A stretch of 64,000 bases of DNA, taken from the NCBI GenBank assembly GCA_035041965.1, contig JAPYMA010000648.1, positions 1-64,000 on the forward strand, given 5' to 3'. The notes beneath the pieces were generated by a model that made no database searches, was not told the DNA's origin, and saw only the letters and a list, made by a program, of their open reading frames with translations. Positions 13,592 to 25,049 of the stretch are shown here, in pieces (position 1 is the first letter of the stretch; each line of letters opens with the position of its first letter). This stretch comes from Anisakis pegreffii. Taxonomy: Eukaryota > Nematoda > Chromadorea > Rhabditida > Anisakidae. The translations under genes were made by a program, and so were the position numbers.

Positions 13592-16500
13592 ATGACATAT
13601 TTGCAATTCCCTGCATATACGGAAGATATCAGAGTGACTAGTGCATTGGTTGTCGATCGTTTCTCGACTATCTATGAATCAATGTTTGGACGTGAGCCAT
13701 TTGATCCGAATGACATTCGACTCTTTCCTGGACTCATTTCAAAGGTGTGCTCTGGACAAGGTGATAATGATGTTATTAATAATGACAACGGTATACCCAC
13801 ACATTCAATAGATCGTTATTGATATGAGATCGTTATGTAACAACCTCAGTAGTTCAGTAGTGAATATTGAAATCCTCTGCTGATATAATTCAAGTTTATT
13901 AATCATTCTCTCCTCACAATTTGATATTAATGACTTGAATTGAAATTGTTCTATGAAGATGCTAATTTTCATAAATATGAAGAGAAAAAGAGTGATTGAA
14001 TTATGGTTTGATCAGTGAGGTGAATTGGTTTGATTTATGACGAATAATCAGTAGGAAATGAAATCAACTTATGATTTGAAAAAAGATTATCCGATGAAGA
14101 GTTCTTAAATGAATAGGTTAAAGATTTCATATCAAGGATATTAGGTCGTTGATTTTATGTCAAGCAATCAAATGATATTTTAGGTTAGTAAAGTGCAGCT
14201 GATTGATCGCTTAGGATCAGAGCCGAACATCGTTGGAACAATCCATGTGACAACATCGCATGTCATCTTCAAAGCTGATGATACAGCCAAAGAGATATGG
14301 GTGAATTTTGTAATTCGTTTATATTGTTTAATTTTTAGATTAGGTAGAATTGGTATCCTTTTAATTATTTCATCGTGTCCTGCTTTGAATTAAATTTTAT
14401 TATCTTTCGCGTTCTCATTATAACTTTGTATTATTTGTTTTATTGATTATGTTGCGTGCTATTTTGCCCTCCGTGCTATTATTGAATACATACGGAAGGA
14501 CCAGTCTCAAAATTGATGCTTTCGATAGAATTGATGATTCCATCGAATGATGATTTCGATAGAAATGATTGATGAATTTGACTCACATTGACAGAGAGTA
14601 TAATAAAGCTAGAAAGTTCATTGGATTAATGATATAAATTTAGTAAGAGCGATATAAAATATGATGAACTTTGACGTAGTGATTTCAAGATACCAAATGG
14701 TTTAATTGGTGTAGTTGAAAGAGGACCATTATCGGCATTAGGCAGTCCGTTAACAATTCGTTGTAAACATTTCTTGACGCTTACGATTCTGATATCGAGA
14801 GATAAAGATTGTCAGCAACTTTATGAAACGCTTCTTCGGTGTGGACGTCCTGGTTAGTGCAATTTCTCATTCTATCAAATTCAGTCAGTATGTTTTCAGT
14901 TGCATTGTTATGTTTGTTATTATTATTATTAGTGCTGTCATTATTGATATGAATTGTTTTGATGAATACTATAGTGAATATCAACGAGGTATTCGCATTC
15001 GAAAATCGTGAACGTGGCGTTGATCATAAAGTGGGTGAAAAACGTCGAGGATGGGATCGTTTCGACTGGCACATTGAATTTGCAAGACAGGGTATTGGTG
15101 TGGCTGATAAACAGACATGGAAAATCAATGATTTCAATGCAAATTATCAGGTTTCATTTCATTTTATTGGTTTCTTTTGCGATGTTTATTCATTGGATAT
15201 TTCACACGACTATTGTTGTTGAAGTTACCGTATGCATATGCTACCATTAGCACCAAAAGTAATAGCGTTGATGTGGATCTCAATTAAGATAATGCAGTGA
15301 ATTCTAGTATTGTGATACGTACCCGGAATGGATTTGTATACCGAGTGCAGCAAGTAAACAAATACTCATCGGATCATGCAAATTTCGAAGTCGTGCAAGA
15401 TTGCCTGTATTGACGTACTGGCATCGTACAAATGGTGCATCCATTGTCAGGTTGATGATTTTCTAGGGCATTTTCGATGTTTTTCATTGGAAATTTTAAA
15501 TTATTTGTCTTTTATTCTTACGAGTACCATTATTTTCACTTTCTCTCGCGATGAATGATATATAGTCAGATTTTGCCTCGTTTTTTACATTTTTTTTCCT
15601 GTTTTTTTAAGCCCCTATTAAATTCGTGTTTTGTTTTATAATATTTCCAGCAAAAACTTTTCCAAAATTCAACCGTATTTCAGTTTTATTCAGTGATTTT
15701 ATGATAAAGAGGAATGCAGAACTCTATTATTATATGGTAAAAGTAATCATTATTGTGTTGGCTTCATTTAGGTGTGCTCAACCGCTAACTGGTTTTAGTG
15801 CTCGTTGCGTTGAAGACGAGCAGTTAATGGATTTAATTGCGAAAACAAATCCATCATGTTCTCCTGTATTTCTAGTTGATACAAGACCAAGGGTTCATTT
15901 TTATCTGATCATTTATAATATCAAAAATGACCGAATAACATGCTGTAATTCATTCATTTATTCATTGCATTTACCATATATACATGTGTATTTTTTGTTA
16001 ATGTCGCATAAGAATAGGTAAATTTTTCATTGAATTCGTATTTTTGATGGAGTAACATCAGCACGCTTACTAAATGGAGCAAATATTGTATTCATTTTAT
16101 TTATGGATCCCTCGAGTTTTGGATGTGTTCATTCAGCACATAATTCATTAAGATACACTTTTTAATTGCTCGTTGTTATTCAAGAGAGTGTTTTGTTTAT
16201 AGAGTTGAGTATGTGCTGTTGAGTCTGAGAAGTAATTGCAGGTGAATGCAATGGTAAATAAGATGCAAGGCAAGGGATTCGAAGATGTTCGAAATTATAC
16301 GAATATACGATTCCATTTCTTTGATATCGAAAACATTCATGTCATGAGAGCGAGTTTACAGAAGTTAGTCGATGGTGAGTATGGTGTGGCGCATTCCCTT
16401 GAAATATATTTAAAAGTCATTTTCTTCTTTTAAAGTTATTTATTTTCTTATTTTTTGATAAATATTTTCGTTTTAAGAGATTGGTTTATTTGTAAAGTGT

Positions 16501-19258
16501 TTTTTCTCGTGAAGTTAATTTGTTAAAAAAAACGAAGCTTAATGTATCTGTGTCGGATCAATTCTATATACGTTATTGAATTTTTTAAATATTTCAATTA
16601 GACAAAATTTTAAAAAATTGCGCTCTCCGGGTTTTTGTAATGAATTATAAGTGTTTTTATAAGTTCAAATCTTGCAAGATGAATTGAATATTTGAAATTC
16701 TCTTCAATGCAACGACTAATTGTGATTACGATTGAAGTATGCCAACGAACGAATACCATAAATGATTATTTAAAACAACTGGAGTCATCCGGATGGTTAA
16801 AGCATACGCGAACGTTGATCGAATGCGGATTATTTATTGCTGAGTCGGTATCAAAGGGAATATCTTGTGTTGTTCATTGTTCTGATGGCTGGGATCGGAC
16901 ATCGCAAACGGTCTCGATTGCACAATTGATTCTTGACCCCTTCTACAGAACCATCCGAGGCTTTCAGGTTTTTCGTTCTCATTTTGATGTTTTTTTCTTA
17001 TTGCTTCCAGTATTGTTTCAATTTCATGTTATTTATTGCATTAGTTGAGGTGTTTATTTGTTTACCAACGTTTTATTTTGTTATTCTTTATTGGCAAATT
17101 TTTTGATCATTCTCGGAAAGAATGATGAAATGAATTTAAGACTCTTATTGAGAAAGATTGGTTGGGTTTTGGTCATAAATTTGATGATCGTTGTGGGCAC
17201 ATCGGTGCGTTGAATGAAGAAGCCGCTAAAGAGGTAAATATTATTCCTTTTATAAGACTGATATCAAGAAATGATTAAACGAAATGCATATCTGGTGGAA
17301 ATGGATAATAATTTAACGAGAAAGATGCAATGAAGTGAAAGTGAATTCAGGTATCGCCAATATTCACGCAATTTCTTGATGCAACATATCAGCTGATGAG
17401 ACAACAGCCGCGAGCATTTGAATTTAATGAACGATATTTAATTGAAATTCACGAGCATGCTTATTCATGTCAATACGGCACGTTCGTTGGCAATTGCGAT
17501 AAGGACAGAAAGGTCTCTGATTATCTTCATCACTTTGTTATTGCTGTTCACACGAATTTTTTCGCGTGGAATATTTATTGGTGATCGTTGGTAATGTCTA
17601 AATTTTGATAAAGTGCACTCTGAATAATTTAAAGTAAGTGCACTTTGAATAAAGTGCACTCTGTAATCGCAGCAGAATAATTGACTAAGACAGTCTCGTT
17701 TGAAGGATCTGCATTTATCCAAACGTACGCAGTCATTATGGGCTTATTTGGACGATCGACATGATGATTATTTGAATCCGTTGTATGAGGTGAGTGACTG
17801 CGAATTAGTTTGATTAGTGTTGTCTGTAAAAAATGACAAATATATGGTAATGATATTCTAGGCGAATAAGTACACGGTACTGAATAAAATAGATCTGCAT
17901 CCGTCAACGATAGTCGTTTGGAAGGGAATGTATAATCGATTCGATACTGGTATTCTAGCCAGAGAATCAACAACCGATGTTACAATATCAACACTGGAAC
18001 ATATCGGGGTTCTTGAGGCCCACATGGCTACTTTACAAGCTGTTTGTTCATTCATTATTCGTTTGCACATTAATTCATTCCTTGACAAATACTATCTACC
18101 TCCATTGTTTTCTTTTTATTGAGAAAAATGATATTTCCTTTCAGTAATTTGAAGTGTAAGAATTGAAATAAATACCAAATAATATAGGATAAAGTGTGGT
18201 GTTGCGTTGCAGCGAATATTCGAACCATTACGAATTTCAGAAAGTTTCTGAACTAAGATTATCAAATTCATTATCACCAGCAGCGACTAAGCCAATCTCA
18301 TCTGGTGCCATGGTCGATAGCGGTCATTCGAGTAACGCTTCTTCAACTACTCCCCAAATCCCTCAGACGAGTTAGTTTTTATTTATATATTACTATTATT
18401 GTTGATGTCATTATCATTGTTTCTCTGAAATACTTTGATTACTCATTCGTATTTTTTATTCGTATTATTGTTTCCTCTCGTTCTATGTACAGATCGCTTT
18501 CGCACTTTGCAAACTTCCATTCAAGACCAATCTGAGCTCAAATCCTATGTTAAAATTCAACTAAAACGCCTAACTTAATGTTGATTGAATAATTACATAT
18601 TAGCAGATGAAACGCTGAGCGGTGTTTGCAACAGTGATGAGAAATTGATTCGAGAAGATACTCAAGAAAGTGGTATTTATGATTCATCGTTTGCATTTAG
18701 TGTTCGTTTTTCAAATTGCTCTCCTTTTATTTTAGTTAAAATCACTGACTTTTTATACTATTGGCAACATTTTCCCTGAGATCATATTGTTCGTACTCGA
18801 GAAATTGTTCCTCTGAAGACACTGAGAAGTTTTGCGTGTTAAATCGAAACAAATTGTGTCCAAGTTCGGAAATAATTAGAGTTTGCAACCGACAGATTTT
18901 TTTCGGTGGCCACCGACCCGAATGATGACTACTGATAAGGCAAAATTCGAGTGTCCATCGTCACTTGTGAAAATATCTGAAGTAATGAAGTAACTTGAAA
19001 TGGCTTGGATAATGATTAAACAGCAGAATAATGATTAAGGAGGATAATACAGTAAATCCAGCATTACGATGGCAATCGCTGCGACAGTCAGACGAATGTT
19101 CAGCTAAAAGCTGTGGCATTGAATTCACGAGTCGTTTTGACAGACGACTGCATTGCTATCGATGCGGTAAGATCTACTGTCGACGATGTGTCTGCATTAC
19201 GAACGATCAACGTGAACGCGTCTGTGTCTCTTGTGCGAGTAATCTCAATAATGCATAA
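13592..19258 (+). CDS. mtm-6: Myotubularin-related phosphoinositide 3-phosphatase with C-terminal FYVE finger (MTMR6/7/8 group, mtm-6-like)
   Basis: Dephosphorylates PI3P and PI(3,5)P2 at the D3 position on endosomal membranes; in C. elegans MTM-6 acts with MTM-9 in endocytosis (family knowledge). Exons: 13592-13744, 14184-14300, 14690-14852, 14975-15150, 15308-15450, 15772-15892, 16242-16374, 16738-16967, 17141-17233, 17351-17512, 17694-17789, 17862-18041, 18241-18370, 18607-18672, 19053-19258. All phases agree, giving about 722 residues. PH-GRAM spans about 52-144 (VQLIDR... and PLTIRCKHF). The phosphatase domain follows, with QPLTGFSARC, NIRFHFFDIENIHVMR and the active-site P-loop HCSDGWDRTSQ (Cys383, Arg389). 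The CX5R signature is intact, so it should be active rather than a dead paralogue. The FYVE finger is at about 665-722. The 51-residue first exon lies before the GRAM domain and has no match I recognise; its start ATG at 13592 is the least certain part. An alternative exon lies at 18493-18548. Confidence 0.9.
17608..17672. repeat. Short repeat cluster in a myotubularin intron
   Basis: The word AAAGTGCACT(C/T)TGAAT and close variants occur three times within about 60 bp of the intron that separates the exons ending 17512 and beginning 17694. Function unknown. Confidence 0.7.
18493..18578 (+). other. Candidate alternative exon in the myotubularin gene
   Basis: Preceded by 'tctatgtacag', it starts in the same phase as the exon at 18607. 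It opens with NRFRTLQTSIQDQ and ends either at a GT donor after 18548 (phase 0) or at an in-frame TAA at 18576-18578. The donor version can join an acceptor before 19040 (attaag/GAGGAT), which keeps the FYVE frame. The read-through version would give a protein without FYVE. It is coil-like and polar. It could also be unspliced intron that happens to be open. Confidence 0.4.
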
Positions 19259-22200
19259 TGCAGTTCACTCCTCTAATCCTTTTGTCGTATGCAGCAAGAT
19301 TGCGTTCATTCCCATTAATAGGTAATTTTGTCGATCATTTTGCACCTGTTTGAATGTTTGAATGAAAGTGGGAACAAAAAAGACTTAAGAATGAAATGAC
19401 TGGATTGTATAGATTAAGCTAATGCATCGCATTCCTTGATAATATTGATTCTGAATGAACCGAAAAGTAGCTTATCTTCACATTCGTGCATGAATATGTG
19501 AAGATGCTGTAAATACATTTTCAGTTTTTTTCATAGATGCGAAACATTTGTGTATCATGAGAATTTTTGAAAATTTTCAAATTATGTAGAATCAATTCTT
19601 ATAATGGTGTATCTGTTTGCGTTGAACACATTCGTGTGGAAATATCATCAGTTTGAAAACGATCTCATCTGGGACACAGAAAATTGCATAAAGAATTCAG
19701 TGATTCGAGAGCTGTCGTTCATTCACTGTCAGTTATAATTAGAATGTAATGTGTTGTGAGGAAGGTAAGAAATCGGTGACTGGGAATATCAGGGATTCCG
19801 AAACTGCGATCGCCTTGGAAAGGGTCGAGGAAAGGGAATTGCGGGGAAAAGCTCATCATGTCCTTGCTCTCGATCGCCGAATTTTCTTTGAAAGTGTGAT
19901 ATCTGGACTGGAGCTAGTAGAAGCTTGAATGCGGTTTACGGAAAAGAGCCGAAACAAAGTACTCATTAGGATAAAAAAGCAAAGCTCTAATGCGGTTTTA
20001 ACAACATTATGTTTTTTGAATCAGACAAAAAAAAATAAACAATTTGATTAACACTGAAGGATCAGGCTGAGTGAAATTTCACAGAAATAGCTGTGCAATA
20101 GTGATGAAAAGTGTCATTTTCTCGCGATAGAGTGAGATAATCAGAATCATTTAGTTTCTGCGAAAATATGGACTAAGCATTATTTTCGTTTTCTTTTCTA
20201 GCAATTCCGCATCGCATGAACCATACGTAAATGTTTAAGTAGGTGTTTTTGATGACTGCTTTGAAATGAGCTCCCTCCCAGAAATCGAGATCCGCGAGAA
20301 TCCTGGAGAGTTTGCGGACGGAGTAACAACCCCAATTGGAGGCCCTAAAAATACAACTGCTCTGAGAAATGTCGAAAACGTAGTCCCATTTATCCGCAAC
20401 ACACCTAGTGGAAGTTATTTTGCATAATAATGTGAATCTAAATAGCACCTTCCGTTCGTCGAAACTTGCTAGTTAGGAAGGCATTAGGAGAGATTATTTG
20501 ACAACTCAATCTTCACGTTCACGTTTTCTCGGTTTGTACGCTCTTTGTATAGAAGAATATTTATTCTTTAATTTATTTTTAGTCTATTTTGGACTCAGTC
20601 ATTCTAAAAAAAATTGCATTGTTTTGACTTTTTTGTATATATGTTATTTTGTTTTGGCCGATTACGCGTTTTTGTTTGATTCTCTCTTTTCATATTTATT
20701 TCATTTCTTGATTCTCATTTCTTCATATTTTACTGAACTATGAGTATTAATAAAGTGTTCAATATATCAAATACCTAATTTTTCATTTCGAAATTCATAT
20801 TTTTAAATGGATTTCCCTTTTACAGTAATTTTATGAAATACTCGCAGTCTGTTGATTCAGTTTATCCGTAATCAAGATTGTTTTCTTATTTTTTGGGTTT
20901 TGCGATTTGTGCAAAGGTTACTTTTGGTGCATAAAATCTTTTTATTCAAAGATGTTTTAGTTTATGGAAACTGTTGTTATCCACCTTCAGTTGACTTCTC
21001 TCTGATGGTAATGACTGACTGTAAAGAAGAATGTTCTCTTGATCTTTTCATAATCATTATTTGATTGCTTTGATTACTTACGATTCAAATGCAAATAAAA
21101 TAATTCATCGTAATGATTTGCAATTTTCTGTTTTTATTCGATTTTCATAATCATTATTATAAATGTGGTTTAATCGGTGATTACCGACCATAATTGACTG
21201 ACTTTCGGAATTTACCTTATCAGTGACCACCAAAAATAAACCTCATTCTTAGAATCGCTGATTTTTCGTATAATGATTAAATAGTGGTGAAATTCTTTTG
21301 CCGAATGCCAGATTTCTTGGATATAAGTTAGGGGGATTCGATCACTTCAATGCCGTTATGTCGACAAAATGCTTTACCACTAATATATTGCACTTTCGAA
21401 ATGAAATGCACCGATTTCGATCAGCACTAAAGATTTGTGCGTCTTAGATTGCGTTTCGAAGTTGAGATTCTTGTGCGAAGCAAGCTCTGAAAATTAGGAG
21501 GAGCATAGATAGACGTACGGCTGTTTAGTGGCACGGAAACGAGACGTTTTGAAAATATGATCAATACCTATCAAATCTTTATACAAGTAGTTTCATTCAA
21601 AAATGGAATGATCAATCAAAACCACATTCTTCCGTCATCTGAGCACTGCTTAATGTGAACTCAATTAACAATCAGCACCCAAAGTTTCGAAGAAAATCAA
21701 ATGAAAAATCATTTGAAACCGATAATTCCATCCTTTACCGTGAAGGACGGGATTAATGAACGCGTTAAGGCTCAAAGGTCTTCTTCAATACTTTTATAAG
21801 ATAGTACAGTACGTATAATATGAGAAAATATGTAAGGATTTTGTAAAGGGCAAATTATAGAACGAATGTACTTACAGCAAATAAATTGATGCACACATGC
21901 ATACAACACCGGTGTTCAGTATATTGATCACATTCGGATACACTCAAATAAATTACATTCGATGACTGCCAATACAATCATCAAAGTTATCACTATCAAC
22001 ATCTTTTTCGATGTTAACATTAACGTTATAACCAAATCGACAAATTCCATAGAAACTCAACTGCAGAGCAATCAACATGTTTAAAAGACCGACAATTCAA
22101 AGATTGGATGAACAAAACGACGAAATATATTCCGATGAAAGAACCAAATGATTTCACGATGAAATTTCCTCAATCCTCTGTTAAATGTAAAAATCAGCAT

Positions 22201-22325
22201 TGCGAAAAGATGATGACTATAATTATGAAGAAATCAGTTGATTTTTATAATAGTTCTTAGAAATAATGATAATATATTGTTTTCGTGCATATCGAAAACA
22301 ACATGTAAACGCGGGTAGACCATTG
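19259..22325. other. Intergenic, no supported gene
   Basis: Contains the downstream region of the myotubularin gene and unassigned AT-rich DNA. About 19740-19930 and 20260-20430 are less AT-rich and contain longer minus-strand open frames, but no domain is recognisable. They may be old transposon or gene remnants. About 21170-21240 has words of the 'accgacc...gaccacc' type, also seen near 7350 and 18905. Confidence 0.55.
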
Positions 22326-22794
22326 ACGCCGACTATTACTCTCATACATTTGAGGTGGCAAGGGATCAGTTGTTGAGAATAAGGCCAGCACTGATGAATA
22401 GAAGTGGTCTGATCCTTTTACAGGATAACGCCAGACCACACGTTGCAAGGACAACGTTTCAAAAAATTCACCAATTAGGTTTTGAGATTCTACCTAACCC
22501 GTCTCACTCTCCGGATCTCTCCCCAACAGATTACCATCTGTTCAAAAACCTGGAACTTTTCCTGTGTGGGATAAAACTTCCCAAACAAGACGTACTAAAG
22601 GCTGGCGTCAGTCGACTTTTTGATTCCAGGGACCCCGATTTTTATACCATGGGGATAAAAGTCCTGGCCTTACGTTGCCAATGTTGTGTGGAGGCGAACG
22701 GTTTTTATTTTGAATAGAAATGTTGATTTTGAGCTGAATTATGAAGGTTTGAAATTTTTGGTCTAATTGCCCGAGAACTTTCCGCCACACCTAA
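22326..22794 (+). mobile_element. 5'-truncated mariner transposon with partial transposase
   Basis: The open frame at 22355-22717 reads into the C-terminal half of a mariner transposase: RPALMNRSGLILLQDNARPH, then SPDLSPTDYHLFKNLE. These carry the second and third catalytic Asp of the D,D34D triad, and the frame ends near ANGFYFE as in the family. The N-terminal helix-turn-helix and the first Asp are missing. Just upstream, coding-like sequence continues only to about 22330. A mariner-type terminal repeat, 'ccgagaactttccgccacac', ends in 'ctaa' at 22794 beside TA, the family's target dinucleotide. No matching left terminal repeat is visible, so this is a dead copy. Substitutions elsewhere in the frame support long decay. 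Confidence 0.88.
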
Positions 22795-23369
22795 TAATAA
22801 GATCATCAGTTATTTAGCGAACTTTTCTTCACTAATACATTCATGAATATTGCATGCGTTGTAATAAAATATAACAGCGATGATAATAATAAAAAAGCAA
22901 TGGCTAAAGAATATATAAATTTCATATGTAATGAATATAGATGAAAGGATACTCAAAGAATACATTCAAAAGATACATTTCAAAAGAGGTCAGCTGTGAG
23001 ATAATTTAATAGATACAATTGATAAAAATGCAGTATTTGAGAAACAATTAATGCGTATTTCACAATCGACGATGAATACAGTGACAGAAAATAACTGAAA
23101 AATATGAAGCGATTCAGTGGTTACGGTGATACACAAACGGAAATATTTCCGATAAACTGCTTTCGTTAATAGCCTAAAAGCAATTTGATGTCGATGAATA
23201 TTTGAATGATGAACATCAAACGAGTGTTAAAGAATAGAAGAAAACGAATGAATCAGTAAAAACCACTAAATCGTTTCATTAAAAATATAAGCAAAAAATA
23301 GATGATACGATTACATTAAGTAAACAAATAGATGGTATGAGTACGATGTTTAGTACTGGATGAGTGCAG
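22795..23369. other. Intergenic, nothing recognised
   Basis: AT-rich spacer between the mariner remnant and the stop codon of the minus-strand methyltransferase gene. It must include the 3' untranslated region of that gene, but I saw no clear AATAAA on the minus strand. Confidence 0.5.
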
Positions 23370-25049
23370 TTATCGCATTGTTCTTGTTAGCTGAACCACT
23401 TTCCTTTGCACAACATCACTCTTAGGCGATGTCCATCTGGTGTATGATTCGAATTTACCTTTACTTTTTACCAGTTCCAAAAATTCCGGTAAACTTCCGT
23501 CACAATTGAAATAGTACATCCTTGATGAGAAGAGACTGAAAGCAGCACGATTTAAACTTGACAATGAACAATAAATGAATAACACGAATACACAAAACAA
23601 CAATCATAGTAGTATCGATTATTATAATAAATTATTTCGTGAAACGCATCAATACGCTAAAATATAAATTTACCAAATGCCATCCGGTGCTAGAGCGTAG
23701 TCAATGATATCGTGCAATTGCTCAAATGATGCTCGCTCGGTATTGAGAAATTCAGTCGCCAGAATGACATCGAATCTAAAATTCAATGTTTCATACAAAT
23801 ACATCTCAAATAATTCATACAGATAAATACTCATCTGCAATCGGTAATATCAATACGTAATTCAACTTACTGCTTTTCTTCAAGCGATTCTTTAAGATGG
23901 TCGAAATCGCCATTTACGAACTTTTGTTGTGACTCTTCAATGCTGTTTCGAGAAAGTGTTGGTTTGACACACAGACTCAGCATTGCATCATCCTATAAGA
24001 AATTATATCGTTCATACAATAATTACAATAATGATAATATCAGTGATCGTAACGACGATGATAACAGTAATCTCTAAACAATTCAACAACCAACCGCACA
24101 ATAAAGGGTCACATGAGAAGCACCATTCTGCATCACGAATACCGATGGAAGACCCGTACAAAAACCAAGCTGAACAGTAAAACAGAGTGAAGTTTTATTT
24201 GAAACAATATGAATGAATGCGTGTTGCATTGTGTGCTTTAACTAGCAGTGAACGTTTGATTAATAAGAACAATGGCAAAAATAAGAATGACAACGAAAAT
24301 TATGATAACGATATCAACGGCAATCATAATATTGATATGACGACAATAATGTATAAGACTAACTTCGAGAACATTTTTACCAACAGCCATATCTGTCAAA
24401 TCATGCTGAATAATCGTATCGATTGTTTGACATAATGCATTCACACCTTCCCAGTCATCTGATGGATCATTCGCTGAAATTATAATTATTAGTGCTAAAT
24501 GGTTTCGTTATTATTCTGCACAATCACTCATCATTCCCACTGGCATTTAACGTTTATTCTCATTGATTTTCATTCGCTAACAGCATTTTTCATTGGAACT
24601 TAGAGTCACTGATCATTATCAAAACTCACCATTCATGTCATCTAAAAAGAAGCCTGTAAAGATTACCAAACAGTTCAATGCATCACATAAACGAACTATC
24701 ACCAATCAAATCTTATATATAAAAATGAAATATAAATGAATACTTCCGTATTGTCCAATGGTGATAGATAGGTGAATAAACATATACATGAGCAATAATA
24801 ATCGACGATGATGAACAGCATATAAACGCTTCAGAAGTTAAATTACCAACCATCATAACTGCTTCGTTTTCTCGGAACAGTATGCGACAAATCAGTCTCC
24901 ATTGAGTTTGTGCACTCAGCACAAATCTCGATAAGTGGATTGACGTGCGAAGGTGCGATATACTTGATGCAAACACCGGATTCCATTTTTAATTCACACT
25001 TCGAGACTGGTGTTATTTGACTGCCTTTCGGTGAATTTATCAGAACCAT
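23370..25049 (-). CDS. METTL18/HPM1-like protein-histidine N-methyltransferase
   Basis: Human METTL18 and yeast HPM1 methylate a histidine of ribosomal protein uL3 (family knowledge). Minus-strand exons in order: 25049-24851, 24641-24630 (12-nt microexon, optional in frame), 24473-24364, 24169-24095, 23992-23871, 23775-23674, 23535-23370. Phases agree, giving about 261 residues, or 257 without the microexon. The SAM-binding motif is GKNVLELGFCTGLPSVFV, comparable to VLDLGCGSGLLGI of METTL18 but with a Cys-Thr variant. Later come FDVILATEFLN (compare YDLILTSETIYN), an aromatic SSRMYYFNCDG segment matching the family's YFG.GGG stretch, and PEFLELVKSKGKFES. The protein is shorter than human METTL18 (372), chiefly at the N-terminus, and the usual YEGG..WE motif is weak (DDWEGVNALCQ). 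The start ATG at 25049 is a best guess; an upstream exon is possible. A related class-I methyltransferase is the alternative. Confidence 0.78.
24630..24641 (-). other. Candidate 12-nt microexon
   Basis: On the minus strand 'ctttttag' precedes ATGACATGAATG, followed by the strong donor GTGAGTTT. Its length is a multiple of three and it sits between two phase-1 splice sites. Inclusion adds four residues (D-M-N plus a changed junction), and skipping leaves the frame intact. Confidence 0.45.
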
